Source: Limnanthes douglasii subsp. nivea (Eukaryota; Streptophyta; Magnoliopsida; Brassicales; Limnanthaceae). Taken from it: a stretch of DNA of 64,000 nucleotides. Positions 47,574 through 60,573 of this stretch are shown here, one piece after another. Below the pieces are notes generated by a model. It was not told the origin of the DNA. It worked only from the letters and a program-made list of their open reading frames with translations, and ran no database searches. How positions within the stretch are numbered: position 1 is the first letter of the stretch; every line of letters begins with the position of its first letter. The stretch spans positions 69,278,352 to 69,342,351 of the forward strand of contig JAUPFV010000004.1 in assembly GCA_036936605.1 (NCBI GenBank), given 5' to 3'. The translations under genes were made by a program, and so were the position numbers.

Positions 47574-50000
47574 TTAGAACGGAGCATCACATGACCTCCT
47601 ATTATGCCCCGATTTTAAACATCGACCACAACGGGCCTGGCTGCTGGAAACTTCGCCTCTTGATGGAATACGCTTCTTCCTCGGACGCCCGGGTCGTCTT
47701 TTAACGTTAGGGGGCAGCACCAAGGGCTCTCCATCATAATCTGCGCTACTGGATTCACCAAACTCAGTTATAGCCGGTATGTTAAATGAATAGCTGGACA
47801 GGTAATTTTGGGTAGTGAAGAACGGCTCGACCAACGTCATAGGATCCTCGTTTATAGATGCAATTGCAGCCAGTGCATTAGCGCACGGGAAACATTCTTG
47901 CTGCCACGAACCGCATGTGCATTTGAAATCCAGTATGTTGACCACCATGACTGGGTCAGATAAAACCTCAAAATATGCGGCAGAAGACTTGCGAACTAAC
48001 CATATCCGACTGGATTGTACATTCTCTTTGAACATCTTGTCAAACTCGGGGCACAAATTTGTGTTCCAACTTTGGCCTTCTCCTAAACGTCGAGACATTT
48101 GAGTCATCAAGAGAGCTCTGATCCGGTCGATTAATTCGACTATAGGCAGATGGCACAACTTTTTAATCTGGCCATTGAACGACTCAACAGCAGTTGATGC
48201 CATCGCCCCATACCGTTTGCCTTTCACATATGCCTGAGCCCATTTTTCAGGGGCCAGATTCCTTACAAAGTTTTCAATACGCTTACCGCCTAGGCGCAAA
48301 AACTGAGCATAACGTTCATTAAAAAGATCCACCGTAGGGGCATAAGCACAACTCTTAAACATCACTAGCATATCTTGTTTGTAGACTCTGTTAGTGTGTT
48401 CAAGAGCTTTATTCAAGTTCTGGATAAGATGGAAGATGCAATAAGCGTGGTAGTCAGTCGGATAAAGAGTTGCGACAGCGCTAATAATACCAGCATGGCG
48501 GTCTGAAATGAAAGTTATTTGGCGCCCTAACAGATGAGGTTTTAATTTTTCCAAAAACCAAAACCAGTTGTCCGAGTCTTCACTACCAAATATACCAAAA
48601 GCTACGGGGAAAAGACCTGCGGTGGGGAAAATGTATCTTAAAAACAGAACGACAGTAACAGAACGATGTTGAGGTCGACTGTGTAATAGTAAACAAAGAA
48701 CAATCCATGTAACTAAAATACTAGAGTATGTAATCCAAACTATCAGACAATTCGCATCCTAATCTATCAGACAGGGTCTCCCAATCTAGCAATCAGTAAT
48801 AACTAAACTACCAGAGTATGTAATCCTAACTATCAAACAATCTTATTAATTTGCAAACTATGCAAACATATTTATCAGAATAAATGTATATTGAAACATG
48901 TACTGACCGTTGTTTCCATCCTTTGCCACTGCTGAAAGCAACACGCCACCATGCTTCCCATTTAGGTGCGTTCCGTCAACGTACAGTAGAGGGCGGCACG
49001 AATGGAATCCCTGAAGACACGCCCCAAACGCTATAAAACAGCGACGGAAAACATTGCCGGGAGCCAAATCCAGATGACAGTCCGTAGTGATGTCACGACT
49101 CTTTAGCCTCTTGAAGTATGGTTTTAGCAATGCGAAAGAGCTATTGCTATCTCCAAATACAAGGCGACGGGCCTTCTCCAACGCATTCCAAGATAGACGA
49201 TATGAAATGTCTAAACCGTAGTCTTGCTTGATGGTGGACTGTATAGTCTTAGCTGTTAAAGAATGGTTGTTCCGTAGAGAATCGTGAATTTCATCAACAA
49301 TCAAATCGGAAGACAGATGCCTGCTTTTCTTCTTTGTGAATACGGGACTGCACGTGTGGGTACTGAAAAATCTTTTAATTGTCATCAACCCGGTCTTAGA
49401 ATCCACAGAAGCGTAAAGCCTCCATTGGCAGCCATCCGAATCTTTGTTTACGCAATAAACGGTGACCTTGTTAAATGTATTGTGCATGTACCTGAACGCA
49501 AAACCGTTCTCTAATGCATAACGGGATAAGGATAACCTAAGACCTTGAGCACCGTCTTGAAATGACTGTCCAACAGCGATGATAGATTCTGCCCATGCCG
49601 CTGTAGCTAGATGTCTTTTTTTGGGGGTTGTAATGGCCAAACAGGTACTGCTTTCACCGCTGGTTCGTTGCATGTGAGAGGATTCTTCGAACAGTTGAAC
49701 GGGTTGTTTACGTTTAATGGAGGAGCCTTTATCAGCAACATGTTCTTCGATAAGAAATGACACGCTCTTCAAACGCTCAACATCGAGGTAACATTCCAAC
49801 CCAATGAAATCGGTCTCCTTATTAAAAATACAATTATTCTGAGCACCGCAAGAGTACGTAATGCTGTAGTTTCCTCTAACCAGCCCTTGCCATGTTTGCT
49901 CAACGTACACTTGGAATGACTCAAAGTTTTCAAATTCGGACAGCGGAACAATACCTGTTTCCGTACCAAATTTGAAAATGCACACTCTTGGTTTAGACAT
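47574..50000 (-). CDS. mudrA-like: MURA transposase, two coding exons, copy 2
   Basis: Exons 50000-48908 and 48616-47574 encode 711 aa. The second exon is identical in protein to copy 1, so the second and third catalytic residues, SWIM-like finger, AT-hook and CCHC knuckle are unchanged. About nine amino-acid differences fall between roughly residues 115 and 310 of exon 1, for example Met to Ile, Gly to Ala and Asn to Lys. With both element ends present, this is the copy most likely to be able to act on its own element. No stop or frameshift is seen. Confidence 0.92.
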
Positions 50001-51132
50001 TGTGTACCCTGAATTATAGGAGTTTTGGTTAGTTTGTTTAACGTTGGTGTAGAACAACTGAATGTGGTACTGATATTATAACATATATAGCAATATCATG
50101 TAACTAACATATCAGCGTATATGCATCGTGGTCTATTTTCAACACAAATAGCAAACTGTCATACCTAAACTATCAGGGTATATGGACTATTGGTCTGGTT
50201 TCAAACACATATATCAACCTGTTATAGCTAACATATAAGGGTGTATGCAGCAAGGGGAAATGCTTTGAAACATATAGCAATATCACGTACCTAAACTATA
50301 AGGGTATATGGATTAATGGTCTATGTATCAACACATATAGCAACATGCCATAACTAAGATATCAGGGTGTATGTTGTCAGGTTTAATCTACAAACACATC
50401 TAACCTATCAGGGTCTGTGCAGTGATCTAGCAACATCAAATCATAAAATTGCAGGCGACAAATCGCAAAGTGTTTCCATATAAATATCAGGGTTCATCAC
50501 AGAGGTGGAAAAAAGAAATTACTCATCGGAATGTGAACGGAGCTGGTTTGGATGATTTGAATTGAGCAGAAGCATATGGTAATAAGTTTCCTGCAATTAA
50601 CGTACATTATATGAGAGTCTAGAATCGATTTCGAAAATGGAAAACGATTTTGAAACAAAAAAACTCACCTCTGTTACTGACCTGAGATACGGTTGGCTAC
50701 GATTTTGGCTACGATTTCGAAATGTAAATCAGTTGTTATGAGGCTCAGATACGGTGGTCTAGGAGGCTGAGATACGGTTAGAAATCGGAGCTAGGAGGCT
50801 GAGACGGTTCAAAATCGGAGATACGAAACTCTGTATGAAACTGACGACGTTAAACTTCAGTTCTGAAACTCGCCGGTGATCGGAACACTCCGATAACGCG
50901 ATTATATGGATCGCCGGTGATTAAGTAAGGTAAACGGTGGTTCAACAGTGTCGTCGGAGGTGGTGTGATCAGCCGTGGTTTTTTGAAATGAAGAGACGTT
51001 CTTGGAAAATGGTTTGTTTGTTAGGTTAGGAGAGAGGAGAGAGAAAGGGGGCTAATAAATTCAAAATTCAAAATTCAAAAGTAATTAAGAAGGTGCTGAA
51101 GCTAAAAGGGGCCCTTTTTTTCACAAATCAAC
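50001..51132 (-). other. MURA 5' leader with inferred introns, copy 2
   Basis: The splice signals inferred in copy 1 are mostly retained. At the first leader donor, ACTCACC in copy 1 is ACTCATC here, which on the minus strand turns CCGGTGAGT into CCGATGAGT and removes the GT. Splicing of that leader intron may be altered in this copy. The right subterminal cluster at about 50865-50960 keeps two CGCCGGTGAT words; the third is mutated (CGTCGGAGG). Confidence 0.5.
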
Positions 51133-51140
51133 CTTATATA
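51133..51140 (-). promoter_or_regulatory. TATA box of MURA (copy 2)
   Basis: TATATAAG on the minus strand, about 150 bp inside the right terminus. Confidence 0.6.
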
Positions 51141-51265
51141 CTAGGTTGAGGGTAATCTTGGTATTAAAAAAAGAAAAGGTATTATAAGTGGATATGTTTA
51201 ATGAGATGGGTATTAAGTGAGCATTAACCCATTTTTGGGTACTAGGTTGTAATAGGTTTGGTTAA

Positions 51266-51289
51266 AAGGTACTTAAGGTGTCATTTCCC
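51266..51289 (-). repeat. Right terminal inverted repeat, copy 2
   Basis: Ends ...GTCATTTCCC next to the target duplication. This is the only surviving right end in the window. Confidence 0.8.
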
Positions 51290-51298
51290 TTGATATAA
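51290..51298 (+). repeat. Right target site duplication of MULE copy 2 (TTGATATAA)
   Basis: Matches 38602-38610 exactly. Continuing host sequence ATATTTAAAAAATGG is identical to uninterrupted units. Confidence 0.93.
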
Positions 51299-51485
51299 TA
51301 TTTAAAAAATGGTTGAAACCTCCTAAAAACTATCTAATTTAAAAAGTCAATGAATTTGTAATATATATATATATGAACCGAACAAAATCCAAAATTAAAA
51401 ACAAAATTTTCAAACTTGAACTATTTATAAAAAACTTTAAAAGAAATATTCTAAAAAAAATCTATCCAATTTGCATTAACAAAAT
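51299..51485 (+). repeat. Tail of unit U4 beyond the MULE
   Basis: The last 187 bases of U4, with a short TA run at about 51359-51374 and the CCGAACAAAATCC variant. Confidence 0.9.
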
Positions 51486-51887
51486 GATCCAACAAATATA
51501 TAGGTTATTTTTTTTGGTTCGATAATAAATGTAATTATACATAAAGAGGACGTTAATCAAGACATTTGTAAAAGGTAGTTGATTTACATATATGTGCACA
51601 AAACAACTTGGTGTCTTTTGGAAAACATCACACCCTTACAATTGGTGCGTAAAACCCTAATGTATATATACCGTTGGAGAGCACACATTTTGCATATCCA
51701 AGTAAAAAGAAAAGTGTTTCTCATCAGTGCATTTGTCAATTACATCCAAATGAATTCCTCTGTAACAATTTGTTCTGTCCCTTCTCTTTATGAAAAAAAT
51801 TATACTGTTTCAAAAGAATATTTTGAAGTTTTTTATGAAGTGGACATCATCCTTTTCACTAGATTCGTGTTGTACTTAGGGCGTGAC

Positions 51888-52911
51888 ATGGCAGAGTCAA
51901 TCCAGGTGATGGGATTCCTCCTATTTCTGGAACACGAGGATAAGACACGGAACTTGGTGGCTGACTTGTGCGAAGATGACGATGAAACAATCAGCGCCCT
52001 AGCAGAGGAAGTGTCCTTATGTCTTAGATGCATCAAGAGTGAAGAGTGGCCTTTCATTGAAGGGCACGACGAGGGTATGATCCCTATTATTCAAAGTAGA
52101 CTAAGGAACAAAAACCTTGATCTCAAATTCTTTCATTATCACCGAGTGGAGATCGTAGACACGGTTATGAAGAATGTGAACAACATTTGCTTGAGAGCAT
52201 TTGCGGATGTCATTGCCAATATTACACAAAATCATTGTGGCCAAGTCATTAACCCACCTAATATTCACCCATCCTCCCCTGAAAATGAGATGTTTAATGG
52301 CATAAGTATCAGCCAATATGGATATAACCATCCGGACATTATGCAGTCAGAAATATGTGCCCTTCGGGAGAGGGATATTCTGGAGAGTCAAAGGAACAAA
52401 TCACAAGCGGGAGAAACCTTTGAACCTGCAAATGATAGAACAATGTTTCTCACTTTCTCAAAAGGGTATCCTCTTTCACACATACAAGTCAGAGAATTTT
52501 TTACAAGGTCAGTATATCCCACATAATTTTGTAAAGTTCTTTAAAGGCCTGTCAATCAAAACATAATTCGTATAACAAAATTTTGAAAAAAGAAACTGTT
52601 ACTTATTAATGAAGTTAATTTCCAGTAAAAATGCATTTTGGCATTTGTAGGTCAGTACATACATATAATCTGTCTATGTGCTTTGCTCCTTCTGAAACTT
52701 TTTATACTAATGTTTAAAATACTGCTATAACAGGAAATTTGGGGATTGCATAGAAACTATTCATATGCAAAGAGTAGACGTACGTGAGCAGTCGCTGTAT
52801 GCACGTGTTGTGCTCCGAACTGCTCCAATGCTCCAAGCAGTGCTTGGCGGAGTCGCCAAGGCCAAGTTCACTATTAATGGCAAGCATGTTCGGGCTCGCA
52901 AATATGTCTAA
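51888..52911 (+). CDS. RRM-like protein, two exons, U5 copy
   Basis: Exons 51888-52507 and 52734-52911, intron 226 bp as in U3. The 265-aa protein is identical to U1, U3 and U4. Confidence 0.8.
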
Positions 52912-54187
52912 ACCTATCCGATAGTGTTGGAGGATTAATACATCATTCCGCCTTTGGTTCAAAGTGCAACAAATGAGTTTATTTTTTGTCCGTGTTTTAA
53001 TTTTCTTTCAGTGTAGGGTTCTTCTTCTTCATTTATAAAAAATAAAATTTTGATGAAGATTTTGGTTTTAAAACAAAGTGTATGAGTATTGGTTGGAGAT
53101 GGGTATTTTCTACCGTCCAAATACGTAATATAATAGGTTTTCTTTTTCATAACTTTCTTGGACTCCGTTTCCATATGTAGCATTTGATTTATCTTCGGTT
53201 TCAAATTATATTTTTTTATATTAAAAATCGGATATGGCCATGAATAGAGCAACGACCATTTCTATGATAAAAGTTTTAATTATATTATTTTTTATTTAGT
53301 CCGTTGTTAATCAAATAACGTTAGAAATCAAAATGCGCCACTTCAGACACAAAACACAATAAAAAAATCAAAAATAGAAAAAATGGGTAAACAATAATGT
53401 CTATCTCTGCGGATGCTAACTTAAGAAAAAACGTTTCACTGTGATAAAAGAATGTGACAATTATCTTTTCTATAACCCTAGAGATCTAGTTATAGTGGAT
53501 TAAATGGATAACATATAATGGTTGTTCGTGTAATGGATCTAATATTGTAAACCTCGTGAATAATGGACTCATTCTCAAAAAAATATTTTATATGATACAA
53601 ATATCTTTTGGTCACTATCACCAAATAAACGTTTCGTTCATCTTATTTTGTCAAATACCCTTAAGGCATCCACTTGATGGGAACCCCAATTCGTTTTAGA
53701 GAATCTCTTTTTTGTCTAAGTGATACAGCCTTAGAATTATATAAGTTGGATTCTCGTGTGTAGTTATTATATTTAGCAACAAAACAATATCTTTGGCTAA
53801 ATATAATTGTATGTAACTTAAAATATTATTATAAATTAACATTCTTATTTTTATATAACAAAATAAGAATTGTTTAGCAACCAACTTTTTTTATTTGTCA
53901 TAATTTTATTTTAATTTTTCTTATTTATAAATTAAATATTTCTAATTGACCAATTAAAATATTAAAATTCTATTTATAAATTTAATATTTGTAATTAATT
54001 AATTATAATATTAAATTTAAATAACGAGAGTTCTCTCGCCAAGTAAATTCAAATTATAAGCTAAAATAGATACTCAAACAAATAATATATATATATATAT
54101 AATGTTTACAAAAACTAGGCTTTATAAGAACAACTATTAAATACTATATTTATCAAAATTAATAAATCACATAAAATCTAACACATT

Positions 54188-54460
54188 TCAACAACCAATT
54201 TGGTGGGTCACTACTATTGAGATTGGTGGCTTTAAAAACAGCGTTAATGAATTTTTTTTATTCGATTTTTTGAATTGTTTATCTTGTTCACTATCCTTTA
54301 ATTGCATAACTTCTCTATTTTTTGACGAAGAAGATATAGTAAATTGAGAATTATTTGACTGAGAAAAAAATCTACCAAGACTAGGAATAACATTACCCGG
54401 TTTTAAACTAATCTTAATATTTGTTGAAACATTCGGATACGAATCAGATAAAGAAGTATC
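54188..54460 (-). pseudogene. Unrecognised decayed gene, truncated terminal exon (U5)
   Basis: The 3' 273 bases of the terminal exon remain open. The acceptor, the start of the exon and all upstream parts were removed by the U5 deletion, so this copy is certainly dead. Confidence 0.55.
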
Positions 54461-57400
54461 ATAAGTTATGGTCAGTTATCGAACAGATAAAACCAAGTAA
54501 CGAGAAATTTTGTACTATAAATGGAGGGATACGTAAGATACCAAACCGAGTAAGAAGTAAATAATAGGTTTAGGTTTGATAGATGATTTATGTCAAAACC
54601 TTCATAAATATTTCTAAACAACTTCTAATAACTAGTAGAATATACAAAAGATTGAAATACAAAAGAGAAACGTGAGTAAGCATGCAACAAAAAAAGAAGT
54701 TAAAATGTAATTAGAAAATCTTTTATTATGTGTGTTCATCCAGCTTCATTCGATTTGACCATACTCTTGTTCAGTTAAATATTATGTTTTCTCGGTTACA
54801 AAAATTAAGGTGGTTTTTCAATGGTGGTTTTCAGACGAATGGGTTTTTCGAGTTTCTAAATATTAATATTTGTGAGGAAATTTAGAAACCATATAGATAT
54901 TCTCGGAATTTTTGAGCTAAGCATTATACGATGAGTATTGTGCAGTATCCATTAGTAGTTAGATGGGTAGGAAATATGCAAACATTTAACAAATCTTGGA
55001 TGAATCTAGAAAGAGGTAATCAAAAACCCAATGATATACGGAAATAAAGAAACAGGCTTCTTCTTTTCTGTTTTGATAGATTAATTCATCAGTTTAGAAA
55101 CACGAGTAGTATATCATCAGGAAACCCTTATTCATTTTCAACGAGTTGTGTTCGTCTTCAGTCATATTCTTCAAGGTTCTAAATAATTTACCAAAAAGTT
55201 AGTTTATAAATTATTTTTCCAAAATCTACACGAGAAGGTTTGTTCATTACTTGTTTGGAAGGTCTTTTTCTTTTAAGAACCATTTATGGATAAAAAGAAG
55301 AAACTTTATCGGTAGGGTTTTCAAACTGATTAAGTCTCTTTTTTTTTTTTAACAAAAGATCATGAAAACAAAATTTTAGGCCCAACAAGGGGTTCATGAG
55401 AAGAGGAATTAATGTTAATACTACAGTTCAAATGGTGAAGTGTGAAGTAAGAATTTCTATTACGAAATTAGGGATTTACCAACAAATCAATAATATTTAT
55501 TATATTATAACCATATTTTATTAGAAATCAGAACATGCATGAAAAAGATAAAGAGAGGAATCGATGTAGAAAATACCTATCGAAAGGATTCGAATACGAA
55601 GATGGATTTTTCGATATAATTATGGATTTACTTGCATAAAATCTGAGTCGTTTGATAAAAGTAGGATCAATGGTAAAATAGAGTTCATATATTTAAAAAT
55701 AATAAAACGATTTAATTTTCTAAATAGTGAAATGATTTTTAAATGCTTCTGAATTCATAAGTGGTTAATATTATAATTAATTACACATATAAGTGATTTA
55801 GTAAAATTTTGTGAATGCCATAACTTTTAAATAAAATTAACTCTTAATGTTACCTTCTTTACTTATTTAGTAGTGTTTAAAAATTGTTTTAGAAAATTAA
55901 ATCATGGACTAGAGGAGCCGTTATAATCTTATATTCTATAGATGGTATATATAGTTTATAATGACGATGTAAATATATAGCTAAAATAACAAAAATATAA
56001 CATGCATTTCATAAGAGAAAAACGAAAAACGAAAGACAGGGTCGAATATATACGAGATGATGATCACAAAAATACAAGATGCGGGTTGCGAAATAAAACA
56101 CAAGTCCAAATTCATAGGGTGAAGAGAAAGTGAGCTAAAATGGAAAAAGAGAAGTGGAAAAGTATGATTAGGATTGTATGACAAAAATATTTTTGTACCA
56201 AAAATTCTGAAGAATGGATAACAAAAACAAAAAATACAACTAAGAAGAAGGAGAATGATTAGGAGGAAATTATCGTTAAAACTATATTGTGGATATATTT
56301 GTAATTTTAAGAATGTATGATATTTAAATAACAATATAAAATTTTATGAGATTTCGTTAGAAATTATTCAGTTGGAAAATCGAATTAAAAATCATTAGCT
56401 ATTGATATTTCTGTTTAAACAATAATCCTATTAAATATAAAAAAAAATGGAAAACAATTCTCAACCCAATATTAAAGCATTCAAAATAAATTTTAATGAT
56501 TTTTAGAGTAACATTAAAATATGAAACTGTTTTTTTTTTTTTTTTGACTTGGTTTTATATTTGTGTCGAATACATTATTCAGAGTTCCTAAAAATTGACA
56601 TCCAATTTTTAAATAAGGTTTCATAAATAACCTCCTGCCAATTTTTAAATAAGGTGTCATCATGTTCACCAAAGGGATCCAATTTTCTGTTATTACGACT
56701 TTATAGATACTTAATTCAACTCATGGTGAATATAGCCCTATTCTTTGATGGTATCAGACTTTATGTGGCTTCCCAATTGCTTTTAATACATCAAAAATTG
56801 CTTCCCTATTGTACATATATTCAAGTAAGTTTGCTAGAGAAATCCACATGAGTTATGGAAGATTCATACTTAAGGTTAAAGTGAGGGTTTCATTTTAAAA
56901 CTTCATATGCGGAAATGCTTAGGGTCGCAAAGGGAATGATTACAATCACATATGGACCCACATTTCATTAGAACTTGTGGACTTATCATAATTTGGCTAT
57001 TAAGGAATGTTTTGAGTTGGACTAAAATCTTGTCATGTCTTGTGTTGTATAGCAAATTGACATGTTGCTTCCTTTCTTGATACGAGCATTGATGTCAAGT
57101 GATTCTTTTAGTTTTCCAATAGTCGCTTCTGCATAGGTTTGGGTATTTGAAATAGATTATTGGTTTTTATTTTTTTGTAAATAAAGGTTTATTGAAAACG
57201 TTATATGGGCCTAAGATTGAGTGTTTGATGAGTAAAATACTGTGATTTTGTGATAAAACTTACATTTTGTGGTTAATTGATCAGAAACTTGATTTGACAG
57301 AGGAGGAAAGTCCTCAACATTCAATAAATCCGAAGTGTTTTCGGAAATAATTTTGGATCTCGTGAAGATAATTTGAAAGGAGGGTGATGGGCGGGTTTTC

Positions 57401-58269
57401 CTTTGTCGTGGGAGCTCGTCTCCTGCATTCTTAATAATGTGAATAAAGAAATGGTGGTGGTCGGCGCAAAAAAAATTAAGAAAAAAATAAAGACTTCCAT
57501 TCGGTTAGGTGTTCTACCGAATTAGTAGCTTTTCAAAGATATATTTTTTTCCAAAACATATTATTCATAACATGTCACAAAAGCATTTATCTTTTTAAAT
57601 ATTTTAAACATTTAAAAACTATATTAATAGATTAGATGTTTTAAAGAAAATGCCTCAAAACAAATTGATATAATATTTAAAAAATGGTTGAAACCTCCTA
57701 AAAAACTATCTAATTTAAAAAGTCAATGAATTTGTAATATATATATATATATGAACCGAACAAAATCCAAAATTAAAAACAAAATTTTCAAACTTGAACT
57801 ATTTATAAAAAACTTTAAAAGAAATATTCTAAAAAAAATCTATCCAATTTGCATTAATTAACAAAATGATCCAACAAATATATAGGTTATTTTTTTTGGT
57901 TCGATAATAAATGTAATTATACATAAAGAGGACGTTAATCAAGACATTTGTAAAAGGTAGTTGATTTACATATATGTGCACAAAACAACTTGGTGTCTTT
58001 TGGAAAACATCACACCCTTACAATTGGTGCGTAAAACCCTAATGTATATATACCGTTGGAGAGCACACATTTTGCATATCCAAGTAAAAAGAAAAGTGTT
58101 TCTCATCAGTGCATTTGTCAATTACATCCAAATGAATTCCTCTGTAACAATTTGTTCTGTCCCTTCTCTTTATGAAAAAAATTATACTGTTTCAAAAGAA
58201 TATTTTGAAGTTTTTTATGAAGTGGACATCATCCTTTTCACTAGATTCGTGTTGTACTTAGGGCGTGAC

Positions 58270-59286
58270 ATGGCAGAGTCAATCCAGGTGATGGGATTCC
58301 TCCTATTTCTGGAACACGAGGATAAGACACGGAACTTGGTGGCTGACTTGTGCGAAGATGACGATGAAACAATCAGCGCCCTAGCAGAGGAAGTGTCCTT
58401 ATGTCTTAGATGCATCAAGAGTGAAGAGTGGCCTTTCATTGAAGGGCACGACGAGGGTATGATCCCTATTATTCAAAGTAGACTAAGGAACAAAAACCTT
58501 GATCTCAAATTCTTTCATTATCACCGAGTGGAGATCGTAGACACGGTTATGAAGAATGTGAACAACATTTGCTTGAGAGCATTTGCGGATGTCATTGCCA
58601 ATATTACACAAAATCATTGTGGCCAAGTCATTAACCCACCTAATATTCACCCATCCTCCCCTGAAAATGAGATGTTTAATGGCATAAGTATCAGCCAATA
58701 TGGATATAACCATCCGGACATTATGCAGTCAGAAATATGTGCCCTTCGGGAGAGGGATATTCTGGAGAGTCAAAGGAACAAATCACAAGCGGGAGAAACC
58801 TTTGAACCTGCAAATGATAGAACAATGTTTCTCACTTTCTCAAAAGGGTATCCTCTTTCACACATACAAGTCAGAGAATTTTTTACAAGGTCAGTATATC
58901 CCACATAATTTTGTAAAGTTCTTTAAAGGCCTGTCAATCAAAACATAATTCGTATAACAAAATTTTGAAAAAAGAAACTGTTACTTATTAATGAAGTTAA
59001 TTTCCAGTAAAAATGCATTTGTAGGTCAGTACATACATATAATCTGTCTCTGTGCTTTGCTCCTTCTGAAACTTTTTATACTAATGTTTAAAATACTGCT
59101 ATAACAGGAAATTTGGGGATTGCATAGAAACTATTCATATGCAAAGAGTAGACGTACGTGAGCAGTCGCTGTATGCACGATGTTGTGCTCCGAACTGCTC
59201 CAATGCTCCAAGCAGTGCTTGGCGGAGTCGCCAAGGCCAAGTTCACTATTAATGGCAAGCATGTTCGGGCTCGCAAATATGTCTAA
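58270..59286 (+). pseudogene. RRM-like gene with frameshift in exon 2, U6 copy
   Basis: Exon 1 is 58270-58889, identical to other copies. Exon 2 is 59108-59286 with one extra A near 59180 (CACGATGTTG for CACGTGTTG). The frame changes after EQSLYAR and ends at a TAA about 22 codons later. The last two strands of the RRM-like domain are lost and replaced by unrelated residues. The splice sites are intact. A product of reduced function is possible; a null allele is more likely. Confidence 0.82.
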
Positions 59287-60454
59287 ACCTATCCGATAGT
59301 GTTGGAGGATTAATACATCATTCCGCCTTTGGTTCAAAGTGCAACAAATGAGTTTATTTTTTGTCCGTGTTTTAATTTTCTTTTAGTGTAGGGTTCTTCT
59401 TCTTCATTTATAAAAAATAAAATTTTGATGAAGATTTTGGTTTTAAAACAAAGTGTATGAGTATTGGTTGGAGATGGGTATTTTCTACCGTCCAAATACG
59501 TAATATAATAGGTTTTCTTTTTCATAACTTTCTTGGACTCCGTTTCCATATGTAGCATTTGATTTATCATTCAGTTTCAAATTATATTTTTTTTTATTAA
59601 AAATCGGATATGGCCATGCATAGAGCAACGACCATTTCTATGATAAAAGTTTTAATTATATTATTTTTTATTTATTCCGTTGTTAATCAAATAACGTTAG
59701 AAATCAAAATGCGCCACTTCAGACACAAAACACAATAAAAAAATCAAAAATAGAAAAAATGGGTAAACAATAATATCTATCTCTGCGGATGCTAACTTAA
59801 GAAAAAACGTTTCACTGTGATAAAAGAATGTGACAATTATCTTTTCTATAACCCTAGAGATCTAGTTATAGTGGATTAAATGGATAACATATAATGGTTG
59901 TTCGTGTAATGGATCTAATATTGTAAACCTCGTGAAAAATGGACTCATTCTCAAAAAATATTTTATATGATACCAATATCTTTTGGTCACTATCACCAAA
60001 TAAACGTTTCGTTCATCTTATTTTGTCAAATACCCTTAAGGCATCCACTTTATGGGAACCCCAATTCGTTTTAGAGAATCTCTTTTTTGTCTAAGTGATA
60101 CAGCCTTAGAATTATATAAGTTGGATTCTCGTGTGTAGTTATTATATTTAGCAACAAAACAATAGCTTTGGCTAAATATAATTGTATGTAACTTAAAATA
60201 TTATTATAAATTAACATTCTTATTTTTATATAACAAAATAAGAATTGTTTAGCAACCAGCTTTTTTTATTTGTCATAATTTTATTTTAATTTTTCTTATT
60301 TATAAATTAAATATTTCTAATTGACCTATTAAAATATTAAAATTCTATTTATAAATTTAATATTTGTAATTAATTAATTATAATATTAAATTTAAATAAC
60401 GAGAGTTCTCTCGCCAAGTAAATTCAAATTATAAGCTAAAATAGATACTAAACA

Positions 60455-60489
<35 letters not shown>

Positions 60490-60573
60490 GTTTACAAAAA
60501 CTAGGCTTTATAAGAACAACTATTAAATTCTATATTTATCAAAATTAATAAATCAAATAAAATCTAACACATT

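Larger units (their letters stand above)
38611..51289. mobile_element. Mutator-like element, ULP-carrying (Kaonashi-like), copy 2, complete ends
   Basis: A 12,679-bp element with both degenerate inverted repeats and a flanking 9-bp duplication. It lies at the same unit position as copy 1, so the two derive from one insertion followed by duplication of the host unit. MURA is intact, the ULP gene has a nonsense codon and a frameshift, and the acidic gene has an early stop. Confidence 0.95.
51486..57867 (+). repeat. Tandem repeat unit U5 (B-type, 1.08-kb internal deletion)
   Basis: Shares the B-type variants of U3. About 1.08 kb is deleted at AAGTATC/ATAAG (54460), with ATC shared by both breakpoints, removing most of the decayed minus-strand gene. 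Spacers 52912-54187 and 54461-57867 hold no supported gene. Confidence 0.93.

Noticed and set aside
4287..51289. Two independent MULE insertions
   Set aside because: Both begin after the identical base of the unit and have nearly identical sequence, including the 278-bp array. One insertion plus duplication is simpler.
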